IMG/VR virus record: IMGVR_UViG_3300035670_000017
Location: 1 to 64,000 of that record
From: a virus
DNA length: 64,000 nucleotides
Strand: one strand, 5' to 3'
Below are positions 1-8,848 of the stretch, one piece after another. The notes below the pieces were generated by a model. That model was not told where the DNA came from. It saw only the letters and a list, made by a program, of their open reading frames with translations, and ran no database searches. The position numbers and the translations under genes are program-made. Within the stretch, counting starts at the first letter, position 1, and every line of letters begins with the position of its first letter.

Positions 1-125
1 GCTGAGATGGTTCGAACAGCGATGCATTCGTAGACCTCATTGTTCTCTGTCGTGAACGGCGCCAAGAGAGTGAAAATCCCTTTGGTTCCGATGCCTGGAA
101 CTTGGTATTTATACAGTTCAGTCAT
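1..125 (-). CDS. Unknown protein, N-terminal part only
   Basis: The reading frame starts with ATG at 125-123 and runs open off the left edge, giving 41 codons beginning MTELYKYQVPGIGTKG. A GAGG ribosome binding site overlaps the stop codon of the upstream gene, only 7 nt away, so the two are translated together. Nothing in the fragment identifies a function. It shares the strand and spacing of the structural-looking gene before it and is probably part of the same virion operon; that is inference. Confidence 0.7.
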   Translation of the reverse strand, partial: MTELYKYQVPGIGTKGIFTLLAPFTTENNEVYECIAVRTIS

Positions 126-132
126 AAATACC

Positions 133-1443
133 TCACACCACTTCCAGCAAAGACTTGCGCAGCACCACTAGGTAGTTGGCCTTGTTGAAGTTACCCGACA
201 GATATGTCAGATTACCACGCTTGACTCGGCGGAAGCCTTGAGAGATGGCACTGGTGTAGTTAGCAGTTTCGGCTTCCGATACCAGTCGAATCATAAAGTG
301 CACCCACTCCTTTGTCAAAGGCTGCATGCGTTCGAAGTCTGGACTAGATGTATCGACGCAGATATAGTCTTTCCACAAATCAGCCAGATTCTTTTGGTCA
401 TCCATGTTGTTGTAGCCATTGACAGCCACCACGCTCACAGACTTATATGTCACTGGGAAGATATTGACGTTTTGTTCAATAAATACCTGAGGATAGAAGC
501 TGGTCCATTCCACTGCCTTGGTGATAGCCTCTCGTGCAGGTGTGAACGGAGAGTACAGCGCTGTCAGATTGGAGACGTTAGGAATCGACAGGCGGTCCCA
601 GCGTGGGTACATCACGAATTCAGTACGTTTGAAGAGTTCAGGGAAGATGGGTTCCCAAGCTGTCTCCGGATAACCTGTTTCTGTCACTAGTTTATCGATG
701 ATCGCATCTTTGACAGCATCTTCGCTGTTACCGCTTTCACCGTAGACCAAAGCAATCCAAGTTACTGGAATCTTCTGTGTGGGATTGACACGGTTGACAA
801 AGTCATACTGGAAACTCAGGGTGTAGGTTTCAGGATTTCCCTGCTTCTCTACTTGAGCCTGTGCCAAGAGTTTATTGAAAGGCCAATCCGCTAGTTTATT
901 AACAGCTTGTTGCCAGTTACCCGCGAAGTCAGCCAGATCAGGAAGAGGATTAACGATGGTGATGTCGTAATCAGGATACTCAGCCTTAAAGTATTCATCG
1001 GCTGTCCAGACGTGATATGTGTTAGCTACTGCACCCTTGGCTGTGAAGCTGACCCAAGCGGGGAGTTGTACTGAAGAAGTTACCTGGAGTTCACCAAAAG
1101 ACAACTCCTGGATTTGTTCAAACATCTCTGCTTGGACGCTGTTGCGAAAATCTTCTGGATCTAGGGGCAGCGGATGCGTGGTCGCATAGCGGTAGCATTG
1201 ATAAAAGACTTCGATAGCCAAAGACGACTCAGCAGTGGTCAGAGTGACATCTGCGCCAGTGGTGTCATTGGTGCTACTGAAGCTCACTAGTGTGAAGTCG
1301 GGTCGGGTAGCACTAAAGTATTCGCCTTTGGTCTTGCTGTAGGTCCTCGACCATGTAGAGAGTTCACCTACCTTAGCAATAACGCCAGGGGTGTTGTCAA
1401 TCAAATTGGAGATCGACATAAAGCCCAAGATATTTTTAGCCAC
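133..1443 (-). CDS. Unknown protein, probably structural
   Basis: A 436-residue protein starting MAKNILGFMSISN. The frame is open to a GTG at 1449, but the GTG at 1443 is 8 nt from an AAGGA site, while the first is only 2 nt away, so the later start is preferred. The protein has no signal peptide or clear membrane segment. Its middle is rich in aromatic and beta-type residues, and its C-terminus (VKRGNLTYLSGNFNKANYLV) looks like a folded beta domain. I do not recognise the family. The ordered, hydrophilic make-up and operon with another minus-strand gene suggest a virion or baseplate component. Confidence 0.75.
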   Translation of the reverse strand: MAKNILGFMSISNLIDNTPGVIAKVGELSTWSRTYSKTKGEYFSATRPDFTLVSFSSTNDTTGADVTLTTAESSLAIEVFYQCYRYATTHPLPLDPEDFRNSVQAEMFEQIQELSFGELQVTSSVQLPAWVSFTAKGAVANTYHVWTADEYFKAEYPDYDITIVNPLPDLADFAGNWQQAVNKLADWPFNKLLAQAQVEKQGNPETYTLSFQYDFVNRVNPTQKIPVTWIALVYGESGNSEDAVKDAIIDKLVTETGYPETAWEPIFPELFKRTEFVMYPRWDRLSIPNVSNLTALYSPFTPAREAITKAVEWTSFYPQVFIEQNVNIFPVTYKSVSVVAVNGYNNMDDQKNLADLWKDYICVDTSSPDFERMQPLTKEWVHFMIRLVSEAETANYTSAISQGFRRVKRGNLTYLSGNFNKANYLVVLRKSLLEVV

Positions 1444-1482
1444 AGTCACATTCCTTTGTTAAAGTTGAAGAGGTTATTCATT

Positions 1483-1821
1483 ATGGGATTCTTACCAACT
1501 ATCCTACGAGAAATTCTTTCCGTTCTCAAGCTGGACTCAGAAGTAGAAGTATCTAAGCTGGACAAGCAAAAGATGCTGATACGCAAAGCCTTGACCATCT
1601 TGACAGTGACGACTTTAGTCATGATGACTTATCGTCTCATGATCGTCTCTGACGAGTACGCCAAGTACCGCAAGGAACATGAAGAATTGCTCGAAACATG
1701 CAAGTCAAAAAATAACCGAGACGGTCCATCAGATAGCGGAACCGGCATATCCTTAAAGGATAATTGGTTGAAAAGAGGGTCGACCGAAACAACAGAAGTC
1801 TGCTTGACTTCTTGGTGTTAA
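1483..1821 (+). CDS. Small single-pass membrane protein, unknown
   Basis: 112 residues from the ATG at 1483, which follows AAGAGG at 9 nt. An in-frame TTG at 1456 has no such site. An N-terminal segment (MGFLPTILREILSVL) is amphipathic, and residues about 35-55 (KALTILTVTTLVMMTYRLM) form one likely membrane span, followed by a charged helix (EYAKYRKEHEELLETCK) and a Ser/Thr/Gly-rich tail. It is divergent from the minus-strand gene before it. The 3' end lies 23 nt upstream of the RNase H start. Function unknown; a small inner-membrane protein is all the sequence supports. Confidence 0.65.
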   Translation: MGFLPTILREILSVLKLDSEVEVSKLDKQKMLIRKALTILTVTTLVMMTYRLMIVSDEYAKYRKEHEELLETCKSKNNRDGPSDSGTGISLKDNWLKRGSTETTEVCLTSWC

Positions 1822-1844
1822 AAACAAATAGGGACTTAGAAACA

Positions 1845-3374
1845 ATGAACACTGAAATAGTGCTGGACACAAACAAAAAGTGGATGATGGTTGCATATAC
1901 TGACGGAGGTTGCCGCCCTAATCCGGGTAGCATCGGTTCTGGTGTCCATGCATTCATCGCTGAGGACGTCGAAGACACCAAGATGAAACCCTTGAAAATA
2001 ACGAAGGATGATATCACTCGATATTTTCTTCCGACAACTCAGGGGTATCAGTATTGCTCCAAGGATGGAGTGCTTTCGACGTCTTATCAAAAGAAAGGCA
2101 TGGTAGTCAAACCTTCGTATGTCGTTGAGTTGGCGGAGTCCTTTTCCAATGTCTATACGAACAACTATGCTGAGGCTAACGCAGCGCTTAATGCTTTGCG
2201 ATTAGCGCGGCGATACAATGTGGATTCTGTTCACATCATCGCTGACTCGGAATATGTACTCAAGGCCATCTCTGTTTTCCGAAGCAAATGGGAAGCAAAC
2301 GGTTTCATGACCCAACAAGGACTGCCTGTTAAGAATCAGGAAGTTCTCAAGGCAGTGTTCAAGGAATACGATGCCTGTGTGCATATGGGTGTGATTGTGA
2401 CTCTGGCTTGGATCAAGGGACACTCTGACCATCCAGGCAATCATGACGCTGACCAACTGGCAACTATCGGTGTTATTAAATCCCAACAGGGTATGGATGA
2501 CTCCGGCATCAAGACATACACACACAAGGAATACTGGGAACCCAAGAGAGATCGACATCCGCTCATGAGCTTGAAACGGATGTACTTCAATCGCCACGCC
2601 GAGCGCAATAGGCCCGGTGTGTACTATATGGGTGATCCTGGTAAAGACGACGCACTGATCGGCAAGCCATTGCCTGAAACAGTCTACGCCGTCGTTAAAC
2701 TGAAAGAACCTGACCCGATCGTTGAATCGGTTCTCAAAGCCCAAGGTCGATACGAGCAAGAGTTCAATGTAACAATGATGATGAAGATGGAATCAGTCTT
2801 TCAGCCTGACGCCTTCAGAATGATCAGTGCCCATAAGGAACACTGTATGCTCAAGGACTTGAAGAGTTCAGGGGTTGTTCTGCCAGATGGCCGTCCGATG
2901 ACCATTGAGCGCAACCCTATCGGCATCACTATGCGTGCCGTAGACGCTTTGAATGCACTAGAGAGCATCTTGGACAGCTACGAAGTAAACACAGGTATCT
3001 CTGATCTCGGAGATCCCGCTAAGCATCTGGAATTCACCATCAATGATGTCACTGAACACTTCTATGATATCGTCACCAAAGGCGATACAACAAAGAAGGT
3101 ATTCAAGAAAGATATCGTTGTTGGACAAAAGGTTTTGGACGTAACTCTTAAGTTTGGTGATATCGAAAGAAAGCTTCCCCTACGACTGGGTCTGGACATC
3201 ATGGACCGCAATGGCTTGAAACAACTGGAAACAAGTGATCCCGTGTTACATGTCATCACTTGGAGAGAATCTTCGGTTTCCCTCCGATACGCGAGTGTGC
3301 TCCTTTGTGATGAAGGACATGCTATTTGGTCCAACTTCTACGCAGATCGAATCATGCTTCCCAAAGCTGAGTAA
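1845..3374 (+). CDS. Ribonuclease H-like protein with long C-terminal extension
   Basis: A 509-residue protein. Residues about 10-210 form an RNase HI domain that should cut the RNA strand of RNA-DNA hybrids. The four acidic catalytic positions are visible: D20 in YTDGGCRPNPGS, E110 in NNYAEANAAL, D134 in IIADSEYVL and D203 in GNHDADQLA, with the GHSDHPGN loop before the last. The domain carries an insertion of about 60 residues between the first and second acids. The remaining 300 residues have no recognised domain. The start at 1845 is chosen because residues upstream of it look non-coding and AGGGA precedes it. phiKZ codes an RNase H near its recombinase, and a UvsX-like ATPase follows here too, so a role in replication or recombination is likely. 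Confidence 0.88.
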   Translation: MNTEIVLDTNKKWMMVAYTDGGCRPNPGSIGSGVHAFIAEDVEDTKMKPLKITKDDITRYFLPTTQGYQYCSKDGVLSTSYQKKGMVVKPSYVVELAESFSNVYTNNYAEANAALNALRLARRYNVDSVHIIADSEYVLKAISVFRSKWEANGFMTQQGLPVKNQEVLKAVFKEYDACVHMGVIVTLAWIKGHSDHPGNHDADQLATIGVIKSQQGMDDSGIKTYTHKEYWEPKRDRHPLMSLKRMYFNRHAERNRPGVYYMGDPGKDDALIGKPLPETVYAVVKLKEPDPIVESVLKAQGRYEQEFNVTMMMKMESVFQPDAFRMISAHKEHCMLKDLKSSGVVLPDGRPMTIERNPIGITMRAVDALNALESILDSYEVNTGISDLGDPAKHLEFTINDVTEHFYDIVTKGDTTKKVFKKDIVVGQKVLDVTLKFGDIERKLPLRLGLDIMDRNGLKQLETSDPVLHVITWRESSVSLRYASVLLCDEGHAIWSNFYADRIMLPKAE

Positions 3375-3395
3375 GATCTCAGAAAATGATAGGTT

Positions 3396-3842
3396 ATGCA
3401 GCAAACTCTTAACCCCACAGGAGTTAATTCGCTCACGTTACCCAAACTGCTAATTTCGATGCTGGGCTCAAGACTCAGTGAGCATCTCAAGAGAATCATA
3501 TTTGTTTTTAGCGTGTACGCTGTTATTGATAAACGCAAGGGCTCTAACCAAGCCATCATCTGTGACATTAATAACACGCTCAAGCTAGCTAAGAATGCAG
3601 ACATCTGCGTGACTAGCGCGAAAGCACATAATGATATCTGGGCGCACACGAGTATGGGCGGGTCCACTTATAGTGAACTACCAGTGTTGAAAGCTTCCAC
3701 CTCCCGAGTGGAGCGGGACATGATTGCGCAGTACTATTTGCGCAATTGCCCGGACTGGTTGCGATATGGAGACGGAGATGGCTGTGACATGCGACGCGAC
3801 CTTCAACGATTGTTCAGCGCCATTGTCACCAAGGACGCATAA
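3396..3842 (+). CDS. Unknown protein
   Basis: 148 residues. The N-terminal 35 residues are hydrophobic-amphipathic (LTLPKLLISMLGSRL, then RIIFVFSVYAVIDKR). The middle (SNQAIICDINNTLKLAKNAD) resembles an alpha/beta fold, and the C-terminus has a DGDGCDMRRD acidic loop. No family is recognised. The ribosome binding site is weak (TAGG close to the ATG), so the start is uncertain. It ends just before a strong bidirectional hairpin and is probably co-transcribed with RNase H, 21 nt upstream. Confidence 0.6.
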   Translation: MQQTLNPTGVNSLTLPKLLISMLGSRLSEHLKRIIFVFSVYAVIDKRKGSNQAIICDINNTLKLAKNADICVTSAKAHNDIWAHTSMGGSTYSELPVLKASTSRVERDMIAQYYLRNCPDWLRYGDGDGCDMRRDLQRLFSAIVTKDA

Positions 3843-3866
3843 GACCACTGACGACAGACATACACC

Positions 3867-3900
3867 ATAGACTCTTGGCTCTTCAGCCAAGAGTCTATGA
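3867..3900. terminator. Bidirectional terminator hairpin
   Basis: A perfect 15-bp stem (CATAGACTCTTGGCT with its complement) around a CTTC tetraloop, placed between two convergent genes. The loop and position fit a terminator used from both sides, although the T-tract is poor. Confidence 0.8.
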
Positions 3901-3909
3901 GTGTTATGT

Positions 3910-4770
3910 TTAAGCACGCATTTGCTTAGAGGCCATTTCGGACATGATGGAAGTTGCAGCGATAGCTTCCATGATACGGTAGCGCAGAACGCCAACGAAT
4001 TCCACGTAGCGAGCAGCCACCATAGCTCCTTCAGCAATGGCTGTGGCGGAAGGACCAGATACCTCAGGCATCTTGTCGTCTTCACTGGACTCAACAATCA
4101 AATCCAGCAACTGAGAGATACGTTCAGTCAGACCCAGAATGTTCTTGGTGTCCAGAGCCAAACGCTGGCGATTGAGATCCTTCGCCAACTTCACTGCAAC
4201 TTTGATGTCAGCAGAGCGATCGAATAAAGTGTCAGCTTGACGTAGTGCCGTAGTGCTTTTAGGGTCAAAGAAAGAAGCCAGTCCATCTTTCATGTCTTCC
4301 AGGGATTGTTGAAGTTTAGCGTACATCTTGGCCGAGTCTTTTTGGCTCAGCTTAGCGTCTTTGCTAGAGATGAAGATACTCAGTTCTGTGTAGTAAGCTT
4401 CCAGGAGAGCAGAAGCGCCATTGATAAAGCCTGTGCCATCTTTGATCAGCCACTCCAGATAGGGGACGTATTTGTCCTTGAAGCCTTCTGGAGTTTGCAG
4501 TAGCACATGACCATACTTAGTGAACTTGATATCCCCATCGGAGCTGTTAGCAGCGGCATCGAGCTGGCGAGCGGCTTTATTGATATCGAAATCCACCTTG
4601 TCACGCGTCTTGACTTCCAGAATCACATCCTGGATGTATTCCTTGACAGCGGGGATGGTGTTGCGAAAGATGTTGATCACATTGGCGGTGTTGTAAGACT
4701 CCACCGTCAGACGCAAAACGGCGCCAGTTGCAGTGCCGTGCGAGGAGATTGTCTTGTCGTTCAGTTGCAT
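3910..4770 (-). CDS. Unknown helical protein
   Basis: 286 residues from the ATG at 4770, preceded by AAAGGTC. Upstream in-frame codons exist but have no ribosome binding site. The protein is mostly helical and charged, with repeated amphipathic stretches (for example SQKDSAKMYAKLQQSLEDMKDGL and DLNRQRLALDTKNILGLTERISQLL). It ends with an Ala/Met-rich hydrophobic helix (GAMVAARYVEFVGVLRYRIMEAIAATSIMSEM). No enzyme motif is visible. It could be an internal virion protein or a scaffold-type protein, but this is guesswork from composition. It is divergent from the UvsX-like gene, leaving 163 nt between the two start codons. Confidence 0.7.
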   Translation of the reverse strand: MQLNDKTISSHGTATGAVLRLTVESYNTANVINIFRNTIPAVKEYIQDVILEVKTRDKVDFDINKAARQLDAAANSSDGDIKFTKYGHVLLQTPEGFKDKYVPYLEWLIKDGTGFINGASALLEAYYTELSIFISSKDAKLSQKDSAKMYAKLQQSLEDMKDGLASFFDPKSTTALRQADTLFDRSADIKVAVKLAKDLNRQRLALDTKNILGLTERISQLLDLIVESSEDDKMPEVSGPSATAIAEGAMVAARYVEFVGVLRYRIMEAIAATSIMSEMASKQMRA

Positions 4771-4933
4771 GGTAATTGATGACCTTTGTCGATTTATTGA
4801 TTCGAAATGTCCGAATATTTCCCAGACCACCAAGGCCATATGGAAAGTTTAGTACGTGACGCCATAGTATGAGTTCAGAGCATGCCGTCTAGTTTTGGAC
4901 AGATAACAAATAACGTAAGTGAGGAATTTTCGT

Positions 4934-6415
4934 ATGTTTCAAAGAAAAGCGCTTCCTGTCAAATCGAATATGCCTACATCCGCAGCAGCATTGATTATGC
5001 TCAACATCGGTGCCGGTTTGGATATTCCTACTGGTTCCTTCCTACCCGGCAAACACGGTGAGTTCATGCTCAATGGTGGTCTGGGTATTGTCTGGGGTGT
5101 GACAGGTAAGGGCAATAACTTCAAGACAACGATTCTTGAATGGGCCATGGGTCGCGCAGCGGCGCGATACTCCTATGACATGGAGACGGATATCACAACG
5201 TACGACACGGAGATGAACAAAGACTCCAATCGTATCTTGCGCCTGCTGCAGCGCAATCCTGAATTCGCTGAGCGCAATCCTTTCGAAGAAGGTATCTACA
5301 CCATCACTGGCAAGTCCGAGATGTATGGTGACAAGTGGTTTGAAGGTCTGAAGGAATTCTTGCTGGAAAAGGAAAAGAACGCCAAGGCTCTGATGCAGCC
5401 TACGCCTTTCTTGTCTGTGGACAAACGCTCCTTAATCGAGATCATGCAGCCTACGTTCAGCTTGATCGATTCCTTCTCCGAATTCGAGACATCTGACATC
5501 GCCAAGATCTTGGATGATAACCTTCTGGGTGAAGCTGGCGGCAACACGGTATACATGCGCCAGAACTTGGCCAAGAACCGTCTTTTGATGGAATATCCAC
5601 GTCTAGGCGTTGGTAATCAACACTATCTTCTGAATTCTGCTCACTTCGGTAAAGAGCTGCAAATGGCCAGCGGTCCATATGCACCTCCTCCTGAAAAGAA
5701 GATGAACTCGATGCGTCCTGGTGACAAGGTCAAGGGCGTACCAGATAAATACTTCTATCTTGTGCATTGGCTGGGTCATGCATCCGGTTCTACTGTGCTC
5801 AAGAACAAAGACAACGTGGTAGACTATCCCCGTGACACTGATGACAAGCGCGTCGGTGACACTGATCTATGGGAAGTTCCAGTGAACACACTGCGCTCCA
5901 AGTCGGGCTCGTCCAGCTGGAGCACTACACTGGTGGTGTCTCAGACAGAAGGCGTTCTGCCATCTCTGACTGAATTCCATATGCTGCGCAAATCTCGCTT
6001 TGCCCTGGTCGGTAATGATCAGAACTACGTTAACTGCTTCTTGCCTGATGAGAAGCTCTCGCGTTCTGTGATTCGCCGTAAACTGGATGCTTCGGCACAG
6101 CTGCGCCGCGCTACCAATATCGCATCTGAGTTGTATCAGATGACATTGTACCATAATGTGATCGAACGTGACATCCTCATGGATGGTCCCGAGTTGTTCG
6201 CGAAGATCAAAGAGCAGGGTTATAATTGGGAGATGATCCTCAACCGCACACGCGGCTGGTGGAAGACTTACAATGAGAACCATCCTTTGCTGCCTCTGTC
6301 GACCAAGGACTTGCTCAACATGGCCAAGGGTCGCTACCATCCTTTCTGGCTGGAGGCTGACAAGCAAACCATCAAAAAGGAATTCGATAATCCTACAGGT
6401 TATCAATTCTACTAA
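4934..6415 (+). CDS. UvsX/RecA-like P-loop ATPase
   Basis: 493 residues from ATG 4934, nine nt after GAGG. Residues 55-65 (GVTGKGNNFKT) form a P-loop in which Phe replaces the usual last Gly, as in T4 UvsX (...SFKS). The P-loop is followed by a helix and by an acidic stretch (DTEMNKDSNR), as in RecA-family ATPases, and a Walker B-like strand (FSLIDSFSEFE) lies near residue 180. The expected role is strand exchange in homologous recombination and replication. phiKZ gp152 is a comparable protein near its RNase H gene, as here. The similarity to RecA outside the P-loop is low, so a helicase-like or other RecA-fold ATPase is possible. Confidence 0.7.
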   Translation: MFQRKALPVKSNMPTSAAALIMLNIGAGLDIPTGSFLPGKHGEFMLNGGLGIVWGVTGKGNNFKTTILEWAMGRAAARYSYDMETDITTYDTEMNKDSNRILRLLQRNPEFAERNPFEEGIYTITGKSEMYGDKWFEGLKEFLLEKEKNAKALMQPTPFLSVDKRSLIEIMQPTFSLIDSFSEFETSDIAKILDDNLLGEAGGNTVYMRQNLAKNRLLMEYPRLGVGNQHYLLNSAHFGKELQMASGPYAPPPEKKMNSMRPGDKVKGVPDKYFYLVHWLGHASGSTVLKNKDNVVDYPRDTDDKRVGDTDLWEVPVNTLRSKSGSSSWSTTLVVSQTEGVLPSLTEFHMLRKSRFALVGNDQNYVNCFLPDEKLSRSVIRRKLDASAQLRRATNIASELYQMTLYHNVIERDILMDGPELFAKIKEQGYNWEMILNRTRGWWKTYNENHPLLPLSTKDLLNMAKGRYHPFWLEADKQTIKKEFDNPTGYQFY

Positions 6416-6440
6416 GAAGTAATTAGCTTCAAAACCAAAA

Positions 6441-6468
6441 CCATCTCTTGCTTCATAGCAAGAGATGG
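6441..6468 (+). terminator. Terminator hairpin
   Basis: A perfect 12-bp stem (CCATCTCTTGCT) with a TCAT loop, 26 nt after the UvsX-like gene. It is followed by ACTTTCC. Confidence 0.8.
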
Positions 6469-6509
6469 ACTTTCCATTAACAACACTTTCTTTTTAAACG
6501 GAGACTATC

Positions 6510-6905
6510 ATGTCCGAAGTTCAAACCCAAGCCGACGCTATCCGCTCGGAAATCCCCGCCAATCCCTTCGAAGCTGGTATGCGTCTGTATGAGACTCCTC
6601 GCAGCGAAGAAGACCGCGACCTGGTTCCTGAGGTGCGTCAGATCCTAGGTGAAGCCGGTATCACTGAACAATCCCTGACAAGCTACTACGACGCCAATCG
6701 TTTCGTGCAGGGTGCCGTCGGTCGAGTGCCACTGGTGCAACGTACCCAACTGAACCGCTTCTTCTCGATGGCTATCCAGATCTCTCCTGAAAACACCACA
6801 GCCTTGCGTTCGGAGCTGATCCCTCAAGGTCCCACTGACCAATGGGTTGATCTGATCCGCAACAAGGTCGCTCCCTTCCTGGTCGAAAAGAAGCTGATGG
6901 AGTAA
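6510..6905 (+). CDS. Unknown small acidic protein
   Basis: 131 residues, with CGGAG before the ATG. The protein is soluble and helical, rich in Glu and Gln, and has strongly biased C-ending codons, which suggests high expression. No domain is recognised. It follows a terminator and lies 3 nt before the next gene, so it heads an operon with the probable RNA polymerase beta C-terminal piece. Confidence 0.75.
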   Translation: MSEVQTQADAIRSEIPANPFEAGMRLYETPRSEEDRDLVPEVRQILGEAGITEQSLTSYYDANRFVQGAVGRVPLVQRTQLNRFFSMAIQISPENTTALRSELIPQGPTDQWVDLIRNKVAPFLVEKKLME

Positions 6906-6908
6906 GAC

Positions 6909-7580
6909 ATGGGTAATCGCAGAGCTTATGAACAATTGGTTTTGCAGACTATCGATAAATTAACTGAGCACAAAGAGAACGTCCAGTTCTATAAAGATAA
7001 GTTCGCTAGCTTGAAGACAGATGCTGAATTCGAGCAATTCGTGAACTCCATCAGGGATGGCGAAATCTCTTTGACGATCGTTGAGCCTAACTTCTCCAAA
7101 AAGCCTGTCAAGTCCACTAAGGAAATCATTGACATCGCTGAGTCGCTAGGTGTTAAGATCATGCAAAAGCTCTATGTCGAAGGTAAGAAGGGGATGCCGA
7201 CTTACCAGACAGAGGTGGAGTTCCCGGTAATCCCGGTTTATATTCGCCGAGCTTCTCAGTTACTCTCTAAGAAGATCTCAGTGCCTCCGCATACCCGAGT
7301 GCGTGACCTATTGACTGGTCAAGTGACTGGGGAGTCCAAGGGAGCTACTGTGTCTGGTCCTGAAAACCAATTACTCGGTGGCATGGGGGCATTGTCCTCG
7401 GCTATTGAGATGAACAAGTTTCGGGGCGGTGACTTACGTGGCGAAGCCGCATTGGTAGCCATGCTATCGAAATACGGACGAGCCTCGCAGTCGGTCCTTG
7501 ATCAATTCGCATCCGGAGTTCAAGCTGCCTCCGCTGTGAAGACTTTCCTAACAGCAGCGATGCATCGGACAAACCTATGA
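6909..7580 (+). CDS. Probable RNA polymerase beta-subunit C-terminal piece (phiKZ gp149-like)
   Basis: 223 residues. The C-terminal half matches the end of bacterial beta subunits in order. YIRRASQLLSKKISVPPHTR lines up with the segment after the active-site lysines, where E. coli has YMLKLNHLVDDKMHARST. Then come LLGG and, at residues about 170-192, FRGGDLRGEAALVAMLSKYG, against FGGQRFGEMEVWALEAYG. The long beta-like protein at 25161-29528 stops exactly before this segment, so the two would make one complete beta subunit. phiKZ splits its virion polymerase beta the same way (gp178 and gp149). The alignment was done by eye and is the main uncertainty. The next gene overlaps by 4 nt (ATGA). 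Confidence 0.65.
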   Translation: MGNRRAYEQLVLQTIDKLTEHKENVQFYKDKFASLKTDAEFEQFVNSIRDGEISLTIVEPNFSKKPVKSTKEIIDIAESLGVKIMQKLYVEGKKGMPTYQTEVEFPVIPVYIRRASQLLSKKISVPPHTRVRDLLTGQVTGESKGATVSGPENQLLGGMGALSSAIEMNKFRGGDLRGEAALVAMLSKYGRASQSVLDQFASGVQAASAVKTFLTAAMHRTNL

Positions 7581-8353
7581 TAGCCGCACCTGAGCACGGA
7601 CAACAGCTAGCATGTATGCTAGTGGAGCTAGATACGATTTACGACACTCGCGCTGGCACTCTTGCCAGAATGGGCAAGGACGTCTATGTCAAAGCTATTG
7701 CTCAGGGCTACTTCGGTCGAACAAGTGATCATTTTCCAGATGTAAATAGTGCGGAGTTTCAAAAACTTTACAGAGAGCGTGACGCAGTCACGCTCTCTCG
7801 CTCTATGACCACGCAAATCATTTCTTTGATCAAAGATTTCGTAGCCCGAGTGAACGTAACGTCGCTGTCTGCTCCTGTCAAGAAAGTTCCCAGAATAGAT
7901 ATCAACATCTATCCGTATGAGATCCCGGAGCCGATCATTGATAACATCGTCAAGGCTCTTAAGGCCGTGATCAATGACCGAGTGGAAGTGGGTTGGGTGA
8001 GATACTCTCCGGAGGACTTACACTATGACCTACTGAAGCACACCTACGATCACGCCATCATGTACTCGATTGGACCATTGATCGAAGCACAGGCTCAGGA
8101 TTGGGAAAAGCGCAATCGCGGTATTCCTGACCTGACAATCTTTACTCCCGTTCTATGTCATGCTCCTGATAAGGAGGATGTTCCTGAGGACATCACCGCT
8201 ATGGCTTCGGAAGTTGAGAGATCTTTGGCCCCTGTTTTGAATGTGATGCAAATTCCCGTTCAGTTTTTCTGTACTGTTTTGGATCCACGCATGTTAGCAG
8301 TCTCCAGTGCACCCGAAGGTGCACCGGAGAAAGCATCGGATCAATCTTCTTGA
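7577..8353 (+). CDS. Unknown protein
   Basis: 258 residues, starting in a 4-nt ATGA overlap with the preceding gene, which implies coupled translation. It has an alpha/beta look, with a central segment PRIDINIYPYEIPEPIIDNIVKAL and a Pro/Glu-rich low-complexity end (SSAPEGAPEKASDQSS). No family is recognised. Its last 13 nt overlap the end of the convergent gene on the other strand. Confidence 0.75.
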   Translation: MIAAPEHGQQLACMLVELDTIYDTRAGTLARMGKDVYVKAIAQGYFGRTSDHFPDVNSAEFQKLYRERDAVTLSRSMTTQIISLIKDFVARVNVTSLSAPVKKVPRIDINIYPYEIPEPIIDNIVKALKAVINDRVEVGWVRYSPEDLHYDLLKHTYDHAIMYSIGPLIEAQAQDWEKRNRGIPDLTIFTPVLCHAPDKEDVPEDITAMASEVERSLAPVLNVMQIPVQFFCTVLDPRMLAVSSAPEGAPEKASDQSS

Positions 8354-8790
8354 TTGTTTTGAGCAGCGCGAGACAAAGCGGTTGTATTAATAGGAAGGGT
8401 TCCGCGGTCCATGTGACCGGGTACAACAGTGGGCTCCAGCTTAGGGACCACGCGTTCAGCAACAAGCGATTCACGGTTAGCAGTTGAGCGATGGCTTTGA
8501 GCCATACGCACAGCTTCCACCAAGTTTTGAACTTGCTGGGCTTGGCTGACCACGGCTTCCTTGTCGAGCTTGAGTTTCTTGCTCGCCAAAGCACTGCGCG
8601 TGGCTCCGTCCATCAGGCTGAGCAAAAATGCCCGGTCATCTTTATCCCCGGGAGCCTTTCCATCTTTGACAAGGTCAGAAATGAATTTCTCTCTCAGCGT
8701 ATTCATCGACGCTATGATGCGATCGTTGTCATCTAGCTTCGGTGCGTCTTGGTCTTCTGTGTCGGTAATCAAGCTTTGGTTCTCAGACAT
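8341..8790 (-). CDS. Unknown small helical protein
   Basis: 149 residues with a good AAGGAA site before the ATG. The N-terminus is acidic (DTEDQDAPKLDDND); the middle is a long helix (SALASKKLKLDKEAVVSQAQQVQNL), followed by a disordered tail. No motif identifies it. It is a lone minus-strand gene between two plus-strand blocks, and it begins 40 nt from a promoter motif that points the other way. Confidence 0.7.
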   Translation of the reverse strand: MSENQSLITDTEDQDAPKLDDNDRIIASMNTLREKFISDLVKDGKAPGDKDDRAFLLSLMDGATRSALASKKLKLDKEAVVSQAQQVQNLVEAVRMAQSHRSTANRESLVAERVVPKLEPTVVPGHMDRGTLPINTTALSRAAQNNQED

Positions 8791-8808
8791 AGTGGTTCCT
8801 TATAAAAC

Positions 8809-8848
8809 CCTTTTGAAAAATATATGTTTCCATATACTTAACATGAAG
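8809..8848 (+). promoter_or_regulatory. Two-block promoter-like motif, copy 1
   Basis: A CCTTTT box at 8809 is followed 22 nt later by CATATACTTAACATGAAG at 8831-8848. This is the same two-block element seen eight more times in the window. Here the ATG inside the motif (8843) is also the best start of the next gene, so the transcript may have almost no leader. Confidence 0.7.
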
